A DNA stretch of 64,000 nucleotides from the NCBI RefSeq assembly GCF_015689175.1, contig NZ_CP065047.1:5766001-5830000 (forward strand), in the 5' to 3' direction. The notes beneath the pieces were generated by a model. That model searched no databases, was not told the origin of the DNA, and saw only the letters and a list, made by a program, of their open reading frames with translations. Positions 23,746 through 30,021 of this stretch are shown piece by piece; the stretch's first letter is position 1, and each line of letters opens with the position of its first letter. This DNA comes from Mycobacterium kubicae. GTDB lineage: Bacteria > Actinomycetota > Actinomycetes > Mycobacteriales > Mycobacteriaceae. Made by a program: the position numbers and the translations under genes.

Positions 23746-23951
23746 CAGTCCGCCGGCTCGTATGAGCAGCGAGCAAAGTGCAATCGCGATCGCCGCCGGC
23801 CACGCGTCCGGCTTTCCGCGGCGATGCCGACGCACCACTGGTCCGGGTGCGCGTCGCACTCGGGGCAATCCCGTTTCAGCGCGGAGCGGACCAGCGGGTC
23901 GTTCGGGTTCGACAGCCGGTGCCCGCCTTGACCGGGCAGGGACCGCGCCAT
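23745..23951 (-). CDS. 68-residue phage zinc-binding protein (CPECxAxPxxWC type)
   Basis: MARSLPGQGGHRLSNPNDPL, then DCPECDAHPDQWCVGIAAES and LHFARCSYEPAD. The spacing CPxCxAxPxxxC...LHxxRC is a recurrent phage and actinobacterial zinc-binding module. Starts directly after the preceding stop (TGAATG). Role unknown. Confidence 0.7.
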   Translation of the reverse strand: MARSLPGQGGHRLSNPNDPLVRSALKRDCPECDAHPDQWCVGIAAESRTRGRRRSRLHFARCSYEPAD

Positions 23952-24359
23952 TCACAGCACCCCGCCAATGTGTCCGGGCTCGTCGGCGAGCACTGAGTCC
24001 GGCGTGACGTGGTAAGCCTCGATTCCGAGCGACGTCCGCGGCTGCCAGTAACCGCCGCTGTAGGTGCAGGTGCTCGAATAGGCGCCACCGGAGCAGTAGG
24101 ACCGCAGCGGGACGTCGTGCGCCGGCGTGTAGAACTCGCGGAGCCGCTGCCAGCTGCCATCGGGCAGGATCGGCCCGTCGCAGATGGTGCGCCGGTTCGC
24201 TTGGAACGGGACCAGCCAGAACTGATCGACGCATTGCATCCCGGCGGGGCCCGCTTCGGCGCGCTGCGCGGCCCAGAGCGCGCCGACGGTGAGGACCAGG
24301 ACCAGGACGGCAGCGGCGACGATCGCCTTCGTGATTCGCCGCGCGCGGCGGGGCCGCAT
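23952..24359 (-). CDS. Membrane-anchored or secreted protein with CDGP motif
   Basis: About 135 residues: basic start MRPRRARRITK, one transmembrane or uncleaved signal helix (AIVAAAVLVLVLTVGALWAA), then an extracytoplasmic domain with five cysteines, including RTICDGPILPDGSWQRLREF. The CDGP-x-x-x-DGSW-x-R motif recurs in small mycobacterial exported proteins, which suggests exchange between phage and host. ATG at 24359 (TGATG overlap) and GTG at 24362 are both possible starts. A surface protein expressed from an immunity-proximal operon could affect phage adsorption (inference). Confidence 0.68.
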   Translation of the reverse strand: MRPRRARRITKAIVAAAVLVLVLTVGALWAAQRAEAGPAGMQCVDQFWLVPFQANRRTICDGPILPDGSWQRLREFYTPAHDVPLRSYCSGGAYSSTCTYSGGYWQPRTSLGIEAYHVTPDSVLADEPGHIGGVL

Positions 24360-25300
24360 CACTGGCCTGATTTCTGGCTAGTGCGAGCGATTTCGCCCAG
24401 TCGTTTAGCGACGGTTTTCGGCGCCGAGACTCGCGTGATTACTTCGCCGTCTTGCCGGCGGTTGTAGGCCCGAATCAAGGTGTCGAAGGTTGGCAGCAGA
24501 GACGTGGCGCCGCCACGTCCGCCGGTGTTTATCAGCGGCGCGTTGTTCTGTAAGTGCGATCGGATCGCGCCGACGGCTGCAACGTCTTCCGCCGTCGGCG
24601 CGATCCCCGAGAAAACGCTCTCCCAGAACCGTTGCACGGTGTCCACGTCGGCGCCGTGGTGAACAGTCATCACGTAAACCAGCGATGCCAACGTGGACAC
24701 GTTGACGGCCTTCTTTGCGTCCTTCCGACGGCCGGAAAACGCGTGCGACGGTGAGATCCAGAGGCTCGTCGCATCAGTGACGCTTTTCGCCCAGGTGGCG
24801 AGCGGCTGCAACGTCGTCCGGTGCTGCCAGACGTAATCGGCCAGGTGCGGTCGCGTCTTGATATGCGACAAGCTGGGGTCGATCTGGCGTAGCACGTTGA
24901 CGATTGCGGCGCATTCCCGCGCGTAAGGCATAGCGCGGCCCGAGGTGGTCAGCAGGTCGTGCGCCGAGCGGGGCCGCTCTTGTCCCATCAGTTGAATTGC
25001 GCCGGGTTCGAGCCCACGTAGTACCAGCATGTAGACAGGGATGCCGGCAGCGACGATTGCGCTGCAACGATGCTGCGCGTCGAGCATCACGCCGTCCTGG
25101 TCGAACGAGACGGTCGCGCCGTTGAATGCCCAGAACCCGTCGGTGATGTCGTTCGCGATTGCCTCGACTTGCGCGCGGTTGCGCGAACGATTGTGTTCGG
25201 CGTTGACCGCAAGCCATTCGCTGGCAATTTCCGGCGTCACTTCTTCCCAGCTGACTTCGATCAGCGCGCCGTTTTCAGTCTCAAACTTCCCGATAATCAC
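24359..25300 (-). CDS. ParB/Srx-fold phage protein
   Basis: 313 residues from a GTG at 25300 that overlaps the preceding stop (GTGA). The N-terminal half matches the ParB/sulfiredoxin-like phage domain: EVTPEIASEWLAVNAEHNRS, RNRAQVEAIANDITDGFWAF, and the signature VMLDAQHRCSAIVAAGIPVY (L-D-G/A-Q-H-R). The C-terminal half is helical. Related phage proteins are annotated as ParB-like nuclease or DNA-binding proteins; a partition role is unlikely in an integrating phage, so a nucleotide- or DNA-processing function is more plausible (inference). Confidence 0.75.
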   Translation of the reverse strand: MIIGKFETENGALIEVSWEEVTPEIASEWLAVNAEHNRSRNRAQVEAIANDITDGFWAFNGATVSFDQDGVMLDAQHRCSAIVAAGIPVYMLVLRGLEPGAIQLMGQERPRSAHDLLTTSGRAMPYARECAAIVNVLRQIDPSLSHIKTRPHLADYVWQHRTTLQPLATWAKSVTDATSLWISPSHAFSGRRKDAKKAVNVSTLASLVYVMTVHHGADVDTVQRFWESVFSGIAPTAEDVAAVGAIRSHLQNNAPLINTGGRGGATSLLPTFDTLIRAYNRRQDGEVITRVSAPKTVAKRLGEIARTSQKSGQ

Positions 25301-25539
25301 TGGCCTGTTCCGTTCGCGACGTAGGGCGCCAGGTGCGATGCCGCGCAGTCGTCGCAGACGCGACCGACGTACATCACGCGGACGTCGCCGGCCGGAACGC
25401 CCATGTAGGCGTGCCGGCAATCGACGGATTCACAGTTGCAAGGCTCGGCCGGGTAGCTGGTGTGACCAGCTGCATCGCGCGCAGCTTGGCGCGCGTCCTC
25501 CGGTGTCCAGATCGGTCGAACTAGGGTCTGTTCAGACAT
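25297..25539 (-). CDS. 80-residue Cys-rich prophage protein
   Basis: MSEQTLVRPIWTPEDARQAA, then PAEPCNCESVDCRHAYMGVP and RVCDDCAASHLAPY. Six cysteines with CNC..DC..CDDC spacing suggest one or two zinc sites. GAAGGAA lies upstream of the ATG. First gene after the hairpin at 25564-25598 and probably start of a separate transcript. Function unknown. Confidence 0.65.
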   Translation of the reverse strand: MSEQTLVRPIWTPEDARQAARDAAGHTSYPAEPCNCESVDCRHAYMGVPAGDVRVMYVGRVCDDCAASHLAPYVANGTGQ

Positions 25540-25563
25540 GCGAAATATTCCTTCGGGTGTCGT

Positions 25564-25598
25564 CGGCCGGCGTTCCGTTCACAGCGGGGCGCCGGCCG
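25564..25598 (-). terminator. Perfect 9-bp hairpin after the cro/xis-type gene pair
   Basis: CGGCCGGCG-(17 nt)-CGCCGGCCG in the 67-bp gap between the stop at 25607 and the start at 25539. Nearly the same stem recurs at 19667-19697. A candidate terminator or attenuator separating the first two genes from the rest of the early operon. Confidence 0.5.
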
Positions 25599-25606
25599 TT
25601 TTCCAA

Positions 25607-26014
25607 TCACTCGCCGCGGCGCGGCAAGCGGGTCAGGGTGGCGCCCAGGTGGGCAGGGGTCGGGAACGGTTCGTCGGCGTCGCGCTCGACGGCTTCGAAT
25701 TGCACGGCGCGATCACGCAGCGCGTCGATCAGGACGTCGACATCGGTCGCCGCGCGGACGGTCGGCAACATGAGCGGCGCCCAGGCTTCAATCACGCGCG
25801 CTGCGACGCCGAAGAGTTCCGAGTCGGGCAGCTCGTGGAGAGCGGAGCGGACTTCAGCGACGGCGATTGGCGCGGCAGCGTCGGGCCCGTCAAATTCCAT
25901 GCGGCCGGTGCCGGTTATCAGAAAGTCGCCGGCTTCGTAGTCGGAGAACGCTTCGCGGCGGGCGCGGCGCGCGGACTTGATTGCGTCGCCGACCGCTTTG
26001 AGTGCGGCGATCAC
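25607..26014 (-). CDS. 135-residue prophage protein of unknown function
   Basis: GTG at 26014 overlaps the preceding stop (GTGA): MIAALKAVGDAIKSARRARR, then SDYEAGDFLITGTGRMEFDG and helical segments (VRSALHELPDSELFGVAARV, DVDVLIDALRDRAVQFEAVE). Second gene of the lytic operon after the Cro/excisionase-like gene. Not recognised. Confidence 0.62.
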   Translation of the reverse strand: MIAALKAVGDAIKSARRARREAFSDYEAGDFLITGTGRMEFDGPDAAAPIAVAEVRSALHELPDSELFGVAARVIEAWAPLMLPTVRAATDVDVLIDALRDRAVQFEAVERDADEPFPTPAHLGATLTRLPRRGE

Positions 26015-26247
26015 TCGTCGCCGCCGGCGCGGCCGGTGTAGGCGTCCAGGGCGCGGCGGGCTTTGAACACTTCGCCGTAGAGACGCGCGGCTTCCATGTC
26101 GACGACGAACAGCGGGCCGATCTTGCGGGCGGGGATCATGCCGCGTTCGATTGCGCGGTGTAGGGAGCGCTTCGGAATGTCGAACGCGTTGGACGCTTCG
26201 GTGACGGTGCCTTCGGTCGGCGGTGCGGGGGTTTCGGTGGGAGTCAT
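26011..26247 (-). CDS. Cro/excisionase-like helix-turn-helix protein
   Basis: 78 residues: MTPTETPAPPTEGTVTEASN, then AFDIPKRSLHRAIERGMIPA and RKIGPLFVVDMEAARLYGEV. This is a MerR/excisionase-like winged HTH (EASNAFDIPKRSLHRAIERG). First gene of the leftward operon, divergent from rep, exactly where BPs-like phages carry cro and xis. The ATG at 26247 is 7 nt after a -10 TATGGT (complement of 26255-26260), the geometry of a leaderless mRNA, and the 14-bp operator is immediately upstream of that -10. Whether it acts as Cro, Xis or both cannot be told from sequence. Confidence 0.72.
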   Translation of the reverse strand: MTPTETPAPPTEGTVTEASNAFDIPKRSLHRAIERGMIPARKIGPLFVVDMEAARLYGEVFKARRALDAYTGRAGGDE

Positions 26248-26254
26248 GTTCGCC

Positions 26255-26274
26255 ACCATAGCGACATATGTCGC
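26255..26274 (-). promoter_or_regulatory. Lytic (cro) promoter with repressor operator
   Basis: Perfect palindrome GCGACATATGTCGC at 26261-26274, directly abutting a -10 hexamer TATGGT (complement of 26255-26260) that is 7 nt from the ATG at 26247. The palindrome therefore occupies the -35/-10 spacer. The same core CGACATATGTCG occurs once more, at 15075-15086. Confidence 0.7.
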
Positions 26275-26394
26275 TTTTGGACACAACATCGTTGCGCGGA
26301 ACGTGCCGTTTCGTTACGAAGCGCCGCTAGCTGACGTTTGCCCGAAACACGGCGCCGCGACTAGGTTACGAACAAGTGTTGCTTTGCGCACATA

Positions 26395-26431
26395 TTGCGC
26401 CTACGCGCGCGTAGTGCGTATGATCGCGCTT
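26395..26431 (+). promoter_or_regulatory. Repressor promoter with a second, different palindrome
   Basis: Weak -35 TTGCGC (26395-26400), perfect palindrome CTACGCGCGCGTAG (26401-26414) in the spacer, -10 TATGAT (26419-26424), and ATG at 26432 after 7 nt, the same leaderless geometry as the divergent cro promoter. The rest of the 184-bp rep-cro intergenic region (26248-26431) shows no gene. Confidence 0.65.
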
Positions 26432-26743
26432 ATGTCAACAGCACTGAACGCGGGACAGGTCCCACCTAGCCGACTCTCGTATCGGCTCCTGATTGCCCGC
26501 CTCGAAGCGGGCTTGAAGCAAGAGGAACTGGCCGCGCTAATGGGCGTCGGCCGGACCGTAATTTCGGACGCCGAAAAAGGCAAAAGACCCCCGCGCAAAA
26601 TCGTTTTGAACGCGTGGGCCCTGGCAACTGGTGTCCCAATTAATTGGCTGGAAAAATGCGACGGTGGCTGGTATCCGCCCGAGGACGGGCCCGACGGAGA
26701 CGGCGAAGCGCGCCCGGAGGGATTCGAACCCCCAACCTTCTGA
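26432..26743 (+). CDS. rep: Prophage immunity repressor, integrated (truncated) form
   Basis: 103 residues. HTH_XRE-type domain: SYRLLIARLEAGLKQEELAA, LMGVGRTVISDAEKGKRPPR, then ALATGVPINWLEKCDGG. The last codons (EARPEGFEPPTF) are encoded by the attachment core, and the stop TGA at 26741-26743 uses two core bases plus the first host base of tRNA-Arg. The viral frame continues 30 codons at attL (13612-13702). ATG at 26432 is preferred over 26420, which lies inside the -10. This matches the integration-dependent immunity switch of BPs-type mycobacteriophages, where truncation stabilises the repressor; the prophage-form length equals that reported for BPs as I recall it. Confidence 0.85.
   Translation: MSTALNAGQVPPSRLSYRLLIARLEAGLKQEELAALMGVGRTVISDAEKGKRPPRKIVLNAWALATGVPINWLEKCDGGWYPPEDGPDGDGEARPEGFEPPTF
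26708..26742. repeat. attR core
   Basis: Right copy of the 35-bp core (33/35 identical to 13577-13611). It is simultaneously the 3' half of the functional tRNA-Arg (minus strand) and the last twelve codons of rep (plus strand). Divergence begins at 26743 (A here, T at 13612), the base that decides stop versus read-through in rep. Confidence 0.93.
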
Positions 26744-26781
26744 TCCGTAGTCAGATGCTCTATCCGTTGAGCTACGGGCGC
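26709..26781 (-). tRNA. tRNA-Arg (anticodon ACG)
   Basis: 73 nt. Acceptor GCGCCCG/CGGGCGC, anticodon stem TCTGA/TCAGA with loop CTACGGA (anticodon ACG, read as ICG), and T-loop TTCGAAT. Its 3' half has been supplied by, or shared with, the prophage attachment core. Compared with the displaced copy at 13577, the T-stem pair 49-65 is G-C here and A-U there. CCA is not encoded. Confidence 0.95.
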
Positions 26782-26813
26782 CGGTCTTTAGTTGTGCCCT
26801 CGAAAGGGCGCAG

Positions 26814-26902
26814 CGGAGGCGAGAGGATTTGAACCTCCGGTCCCCTTTGAGGGGGACAACTCATTAGCAGTGAGCCCCATTCGGCCGCTCTGGCACGCCT
26901 CC
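26814..26902 (-). tRNA. tRNA-Ser (anticodon GCU)
   Basis: 89 nt with the long variable arm of class II tRNAs (GTCCCCCTCAAAGGGGAC). Acceptor GGAGGCG/CGCCTCC and anticodon loop CTGCTAA give GCU for AGC/AGU serine codons. Lies 32 bp upstream of tRNA-Arg on the same strand, probably co-transcribed. Confidence 0.95.
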
Positions 26903-26986
26903 ATGAACTTCCTGAGGGTACCCGACTCCGGAATCCCCGGGGCCGCCGGAGGCTCAGCGTACACAGGCGCCACATATGCTGTCGAC

Positions 26987-28051
26987 GTGACCGCCCGCCT
27001 GCGGCCCGAGCTGGCCGGGCTGCCAGTTTATGTTCCCGGCAAGACCGTGCCCGGTGCCATCAAACTGGCCAGCAATGAGACGGTGTTCGGCCCGCTGCCC
27101 AGTGTCCGCGCGGCCATCGAACACGCCACCGACCTGATCAACCGCTACCCGGACAACGGCTGCGTGCAGCTCAAAGCGGCGCTGGCCGCCCACGTCGGCC
27201 CCGACTTCGCCCCCGAACACATCGCCGTCGGCTGCGGGTCGGTGAGCCTGTGCCAGCAACTCGTGCAGATCACCTCCGGCGTGGGCGACGAGGTGGTCTT
27301 CGGGTGGCGCAGCTTCGAGCTCTACCCGCCCCAGGTGCAGGTTGCCGGCGCCACCGCCGTCAAGGTGCCGCTGACCGACCACACCTTCGACCTCTACGCG
27401 ATGCTGGCCGCCGTCACCGACCGCACCAGGCTGATCTTCGTCTGCAATCCCAACAATCCGACGTCGACCGTCGTCGACCCCGAGGTGTTGCACCGCTTCG
27501 TGGCTTCGGTTCCGCCGCACATCTTGATCGCGATCGACGAGGCCTACGTCGAGTACATCCGCGACGGCCTGCAGCCGGACAGCCTGGGGCTGGTGCGCAC
27601 CTACAGCAATGTGGTTGTGCTGCGGACCTTTTCCAAGGCCTATGGATTGGCGGGTCTGCGCGTCGGCTACGCGGTCGGCCATCCCGACGTCATCACCGCG
27701 CTGGACCAGGTCTACGTGCCCTTCACCGCAACCAGCCTCTCGCAGGCCGCGGCCATCGCGTCACTGGAGGCCGCCGACGAGTTGCTGGCGCGCACCGACG
27801 CGGTGGTCGCCGAGCGGGCTCGGGTGAGCGCCGAACTGCGCGCCGCGGGGTACTCCCTGCCGCCGTCGCAGGCCAACTTCGTGTGGCTGCCGTTGGGATC
27901 GCGCACCCAGGACTTCGTCGAGCAGGCCGCGGCTGCCCGCATCGTGGTCCGCCCGTATGGCAGCGACGGTGTCCGAGTCACCATCGGCGCGCCGGACGAG
28001 AACGACGCGCTGCTGCGATTCGCCCGCGGCTGGATCGCGAACGCCGAATGA
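26987..28051 (+). CDS. hisC2: Histidinol-phosphate / aromatic aminotransferase HisC2
   Basis: 354 residues from the GTG at 26987 (MTARLRPELAGLPVYVPGKT); the open frame further upstream is tRNA sequence. Class I/II PLP aminotransferase: KLASNETVFGPLPSV substrate loop, FVCNPNNPTSTVV, IAIDEAYVEYI, PLP Lys in RTFSKAYGLAGLRVGYAVG, and VVRPYGSDGVRVTIG Arg near the C-terminus. Second HisC paralogue of mycobacteria (Rv3772), acting on phenylpyruvate or histidinol phosphate. The DUF4334 gene begins 12 bp after its stop, so the pair is likely co-transcribed. Confidence 0.92.
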   Translation: MTARLRPELAGLPVYVPGKTVPGAIKLASNETVFGPLPSVRAAIEHATDLINRYPDNGCVQLKAALAAHVGPDFAPEHIAVGCGSVSLCQQLVQITSGVGDEVVFGWRSFELYPPQVQVAGATAVKVPLTDHTFDLYAMLAAVTDRTRLIFVCNPNNPTSTVVDPEVLHRFVASVPPHILIAIDEAYVEYIRDGLQPDSLGLVRTYSNVVVLRTFSKAYGLAGLRVGYAVGHPDVITALDQVYVPFTATSLSQAAAIASLEAADELLARTDAVVAERARVSAELRAAGYSLPPSQANFVWLPLGSRTQDFVEQAAAARIVVRPYGSDGVRVTIGAPDENDALLRFARGWIANAE

Positions 28052-28062
28052 AGGAGAGCACT

Positions 28063-28524
28063 GTGAGTGACGCCCGCGCGAAGTTCACCGAGTTCACCCA
28101 ACGCAGCGGCGCCATCCCCGACCAGGAGCTCGACGAATTCTGGGCCGGCCTGCCGCCCGCCACCGTGGACGACATGATCGGCGAATGGCGCGGCGGCGAG
28201 TTCGTCACCGGCCACAAGATGAACGGCCGACTGGAGAAGGCCAAGTGGTTCGGCAAGACGTTCAAGTCGATCACCGACGTGCAGCCGCTGGTCTGCCTGG
28301 ACGACGACGGCAACAAGTTCTCCAACGTCGCGATGGGCAAGGGAGAAGCCAGCCTGTGGCTGGAAGACTTCCGCGGCGAGGTCACCGCGACGATGGTCTA
28401 CGACGGCCAGCCCGTGCACGACCACTTCAAGGTCATCGACGACGACGCGGTGATGGGCATCATGAACGGCAAAGGTGTGGTCGAGAACGGCCGATACTTC
28501 TACTTCTACCTCGAGCGGGTGTAG
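28063..28524 (+). CDS. DUF4334/GXWXG-domain protein
   Basis: 153 residues from GTG at 28063 preceded by AAGGAG at 28051-28056. The N-terminal GxWxG-type stretch (MIGEWRGGEFVTGHKMNGRL, GKTFKS) and C-terminal DUF4334 (MVYDGQPVHDHFKVIDDDAV, MGIMNGKGVVENGRYFYFYL) are both present. A small lipocalin-like cytoplasmic protein conserved in mycobacteria; no biochemical role known to me. Confidence 0.82.
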   Translation: MSDARAKFTEFTQRSGAIPDQELDEFWAGLPPATVDDMIGEWRGGEFVTGHKMNGRLEKAKWFGKTFKSITDVQPLVCLDDDGNKFSNVAMGKGEASLWLEDFRGEVTATMVYDGQPVHDHFKVIDDDAVMGIMNGKGVVENGRYFYFYLERV

Positions 28525-28550
28525 CCGCCGGGCCTCGAGCGTGAAGCTGG

Positions 28551-29144
28551 CTAGCGGGCCGGGTTACGCCCGGTGAAGGCGACCAGCCGGTCCAGCCCCC
28601 GGGCATCCGCGGCCACGTCGACCGGGTCGTCGAACCCGGCGACGCTGCGCTGCTCTGACTTGATGATCCGCTGCGCCAAACCCAACACATACTCGGCCAG
28701 CGAATCGGGCACTTCGACGTCGCGGCCCAGCGCGACCGCGTAATCCCAGGCGTGCACCAGCAATTCGAGGGACAGCGCGGCCACCGCGACCTTCGCCGGC
28801 ATCTCACCGTCGCCCAGCTGCACCGCGCCGTCCAGGCCGTGGCGGTGCCAGGCGTCCAGCGCCGGACGGGCCCGCATGATGATCTGCCGCTCCACCGAAT
28901 CGTCCTCGTCATGCGGCGGAAACTCCGCTTGCACCATGCCGCCGATGGCGGTGATGGAGTTCACCACATGCGTGGTCAGCGCGGCCACGTCGTACTCGGT
29001 GCACGGCGTCTGCCGGGACAGGTCGTCGCGCGAGATCGTCTGTACGACTTCTTGCATGATGCCCAGTGCCAATTCGGCGCTGCGCAGCTCGTCGGTGGGC
29101 GGGGAATCTGGTCCGGGTCGCAAGTCACGAGGCATGTTCGCCAC
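28551..29144 (-). CDS. TIGR03086 / DinB-fold metal-binding protein (Rv3773c homologue)
   Basis: 197 residues. TPCTEYDVAALTTHVVNSIT (mycothiol-dependent maleylpyruvate-isomerase-like N-terminal four-helix domain with an N/D-H metal ligand), ALSLELLVHAWDYAVALGRD (HxWD metal site) and DPVDVAADARGLDRLVAFTG R-NP at the C-terminus. Such enzymes use a metal and often mycothiol; the substrate is unknown. Divergent from echA21 with a gap of only 14 bp between start codons, so the two share a promoter region. Confidence 0.85.
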   Translation of the reverse strand: MANMPRDLRPGPDSPPTDELRSAELALGIMQEVVQTISRDDLSRQTPCTEYDVAALTTHVVNSITAIGGMVQAEFPPHDEDDSVERQIIMRARPALDAWHRHGLDGAVQLGDGEMPAKVAVAALSLELLVHAWDYAVALGRDVEVPDSLAEYVLGLAQRIIKSEQRSVAGFDDPVDVAADARGLDRLVAFTGRNPAR

Positions 29145-29158
29145 GCTACGGTCTCGAT

Positions 29159-29986
29159 ATGGTTGCCGAAACTTATGAGTCCGTCACCGTCGAGATCAAG
29201 GATCAGGTCGCGCAGGTGACGCTGATCGGACCGGGCAAGGGCAACGCGATGGGACCCGCGTTCTGGTCGGAGATGCCGGAGCTGTTCGCCGCACTGGACG
29301 CCGACCGCGATGTGCGCGCCATCGTGCTCACCGGATCGGGCCGCAATTTCAGCTACGGCCTGGACGTGCCCGCCATGGGCGGGTCCTTCGCCCCGCTGCT
29401 GTCCGGGGACGCGCTGGCCGGGCCGCGTGCGACTTTCCATGCCGAGATCAAGCGCATGCAGAACGCGATCAGTGCGGTCGCCGACTGCCGCACACCCACC
29501 ATCGCCTCGGTGCACGGCTGGTGCATCGGCGGTGGGGTCGACCTGATCTCTGCGGTCGACATCCGCTACGCCAGCGCCGACGCCAAGTTCTCCGTGCGTG
29601 AGGTCAAACTCGCGATCGTCGCCGACGTCGGCAGCCTGGCCCGCCTGCCGCTGATCCTCAACGACGGCCATCTGCGCGAACTGGCGTTGACCGGAAAGGA
29701 CATCGACGCCCCCCGCGCCGAGAAGATCGGCCTGGTCAACGACGTGTACGACGACGCCGACGCCACCCTGGCCGCCGCGCACGCCACGGCAGCCGAAATC
29801 GCCGCCAACCCACCGCTGACCGTGCACGGCATCAAGGATGTCCTGGACCAGCAACGCATTTCCGCGGTGTCGGAAAGCCTGCGCTACGTCGCCGCCTGGA
29901 ACGCGGCGTTCCTGCCGTCCAAGGACCTGACCGAGGGGATCTCGGCGACGTTCGCCAAGCGCCCACCGCAGTTCACCGGCGAATAA
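29159..29986 (+). CDS. echA21: Enoyl-CoA hydratase/isomerase family protein EchA21
   Basis: 275 residues from MVAETYESVTVEIKDQVAQV. Crotonase fold: oxyanion-hole segments NFSYGLDVPAMGG and SVHGWCIGGGVDLISAVDIR, and REVKLAIVADVGSLARLPLI. The ADVG acid in place of the hydratase GxE pattern is typical of delta3,5-delta2,4-dienoyl-CoA isomerases, suggesting an isomerase role in beta-oxidation of odd-position double bonds. Position equals Rv3774 in M. tuberculosis, followed by lipE. Confidence 0.87.
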   Translation: MVAETYESVTVEIKDQVAQVTLIGPGKGNAMGPAFWSEMPELFAALDADRDVRAIVLTGSGRNFSYGLDVPAMGGSFAPLLSGDALAGPRATFHAEIKRMQNAISAVADCRTPTIASVHGWCIGGGVDLISAVDIRYASADAKFSVREVKLAIVADVGSLARLPLILNDGHLRELALTGKDIDAPRAEKIGLVNDVYDDADATLAAAHATAAEIAANPPLTVHGIKDVLDQQRISAVSESLRYVAAWNAAFLPSKDLTEGISATFAKRPPQFTGE

Positions 29987-30021
29987 CGCGCCCCGCCACG
30001 CCCGGCACGTACCCTCGCTGG

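Noticed and set aside
25607..26247. Toxin-antitoxin pair made of the HTH protein and the following gene
   Set aside because: The arrangement (HTH plus small partner) is superficially similar, but the HTH gene is in the cro/xis position with a phage operator and the second protein has no known toxin motif.
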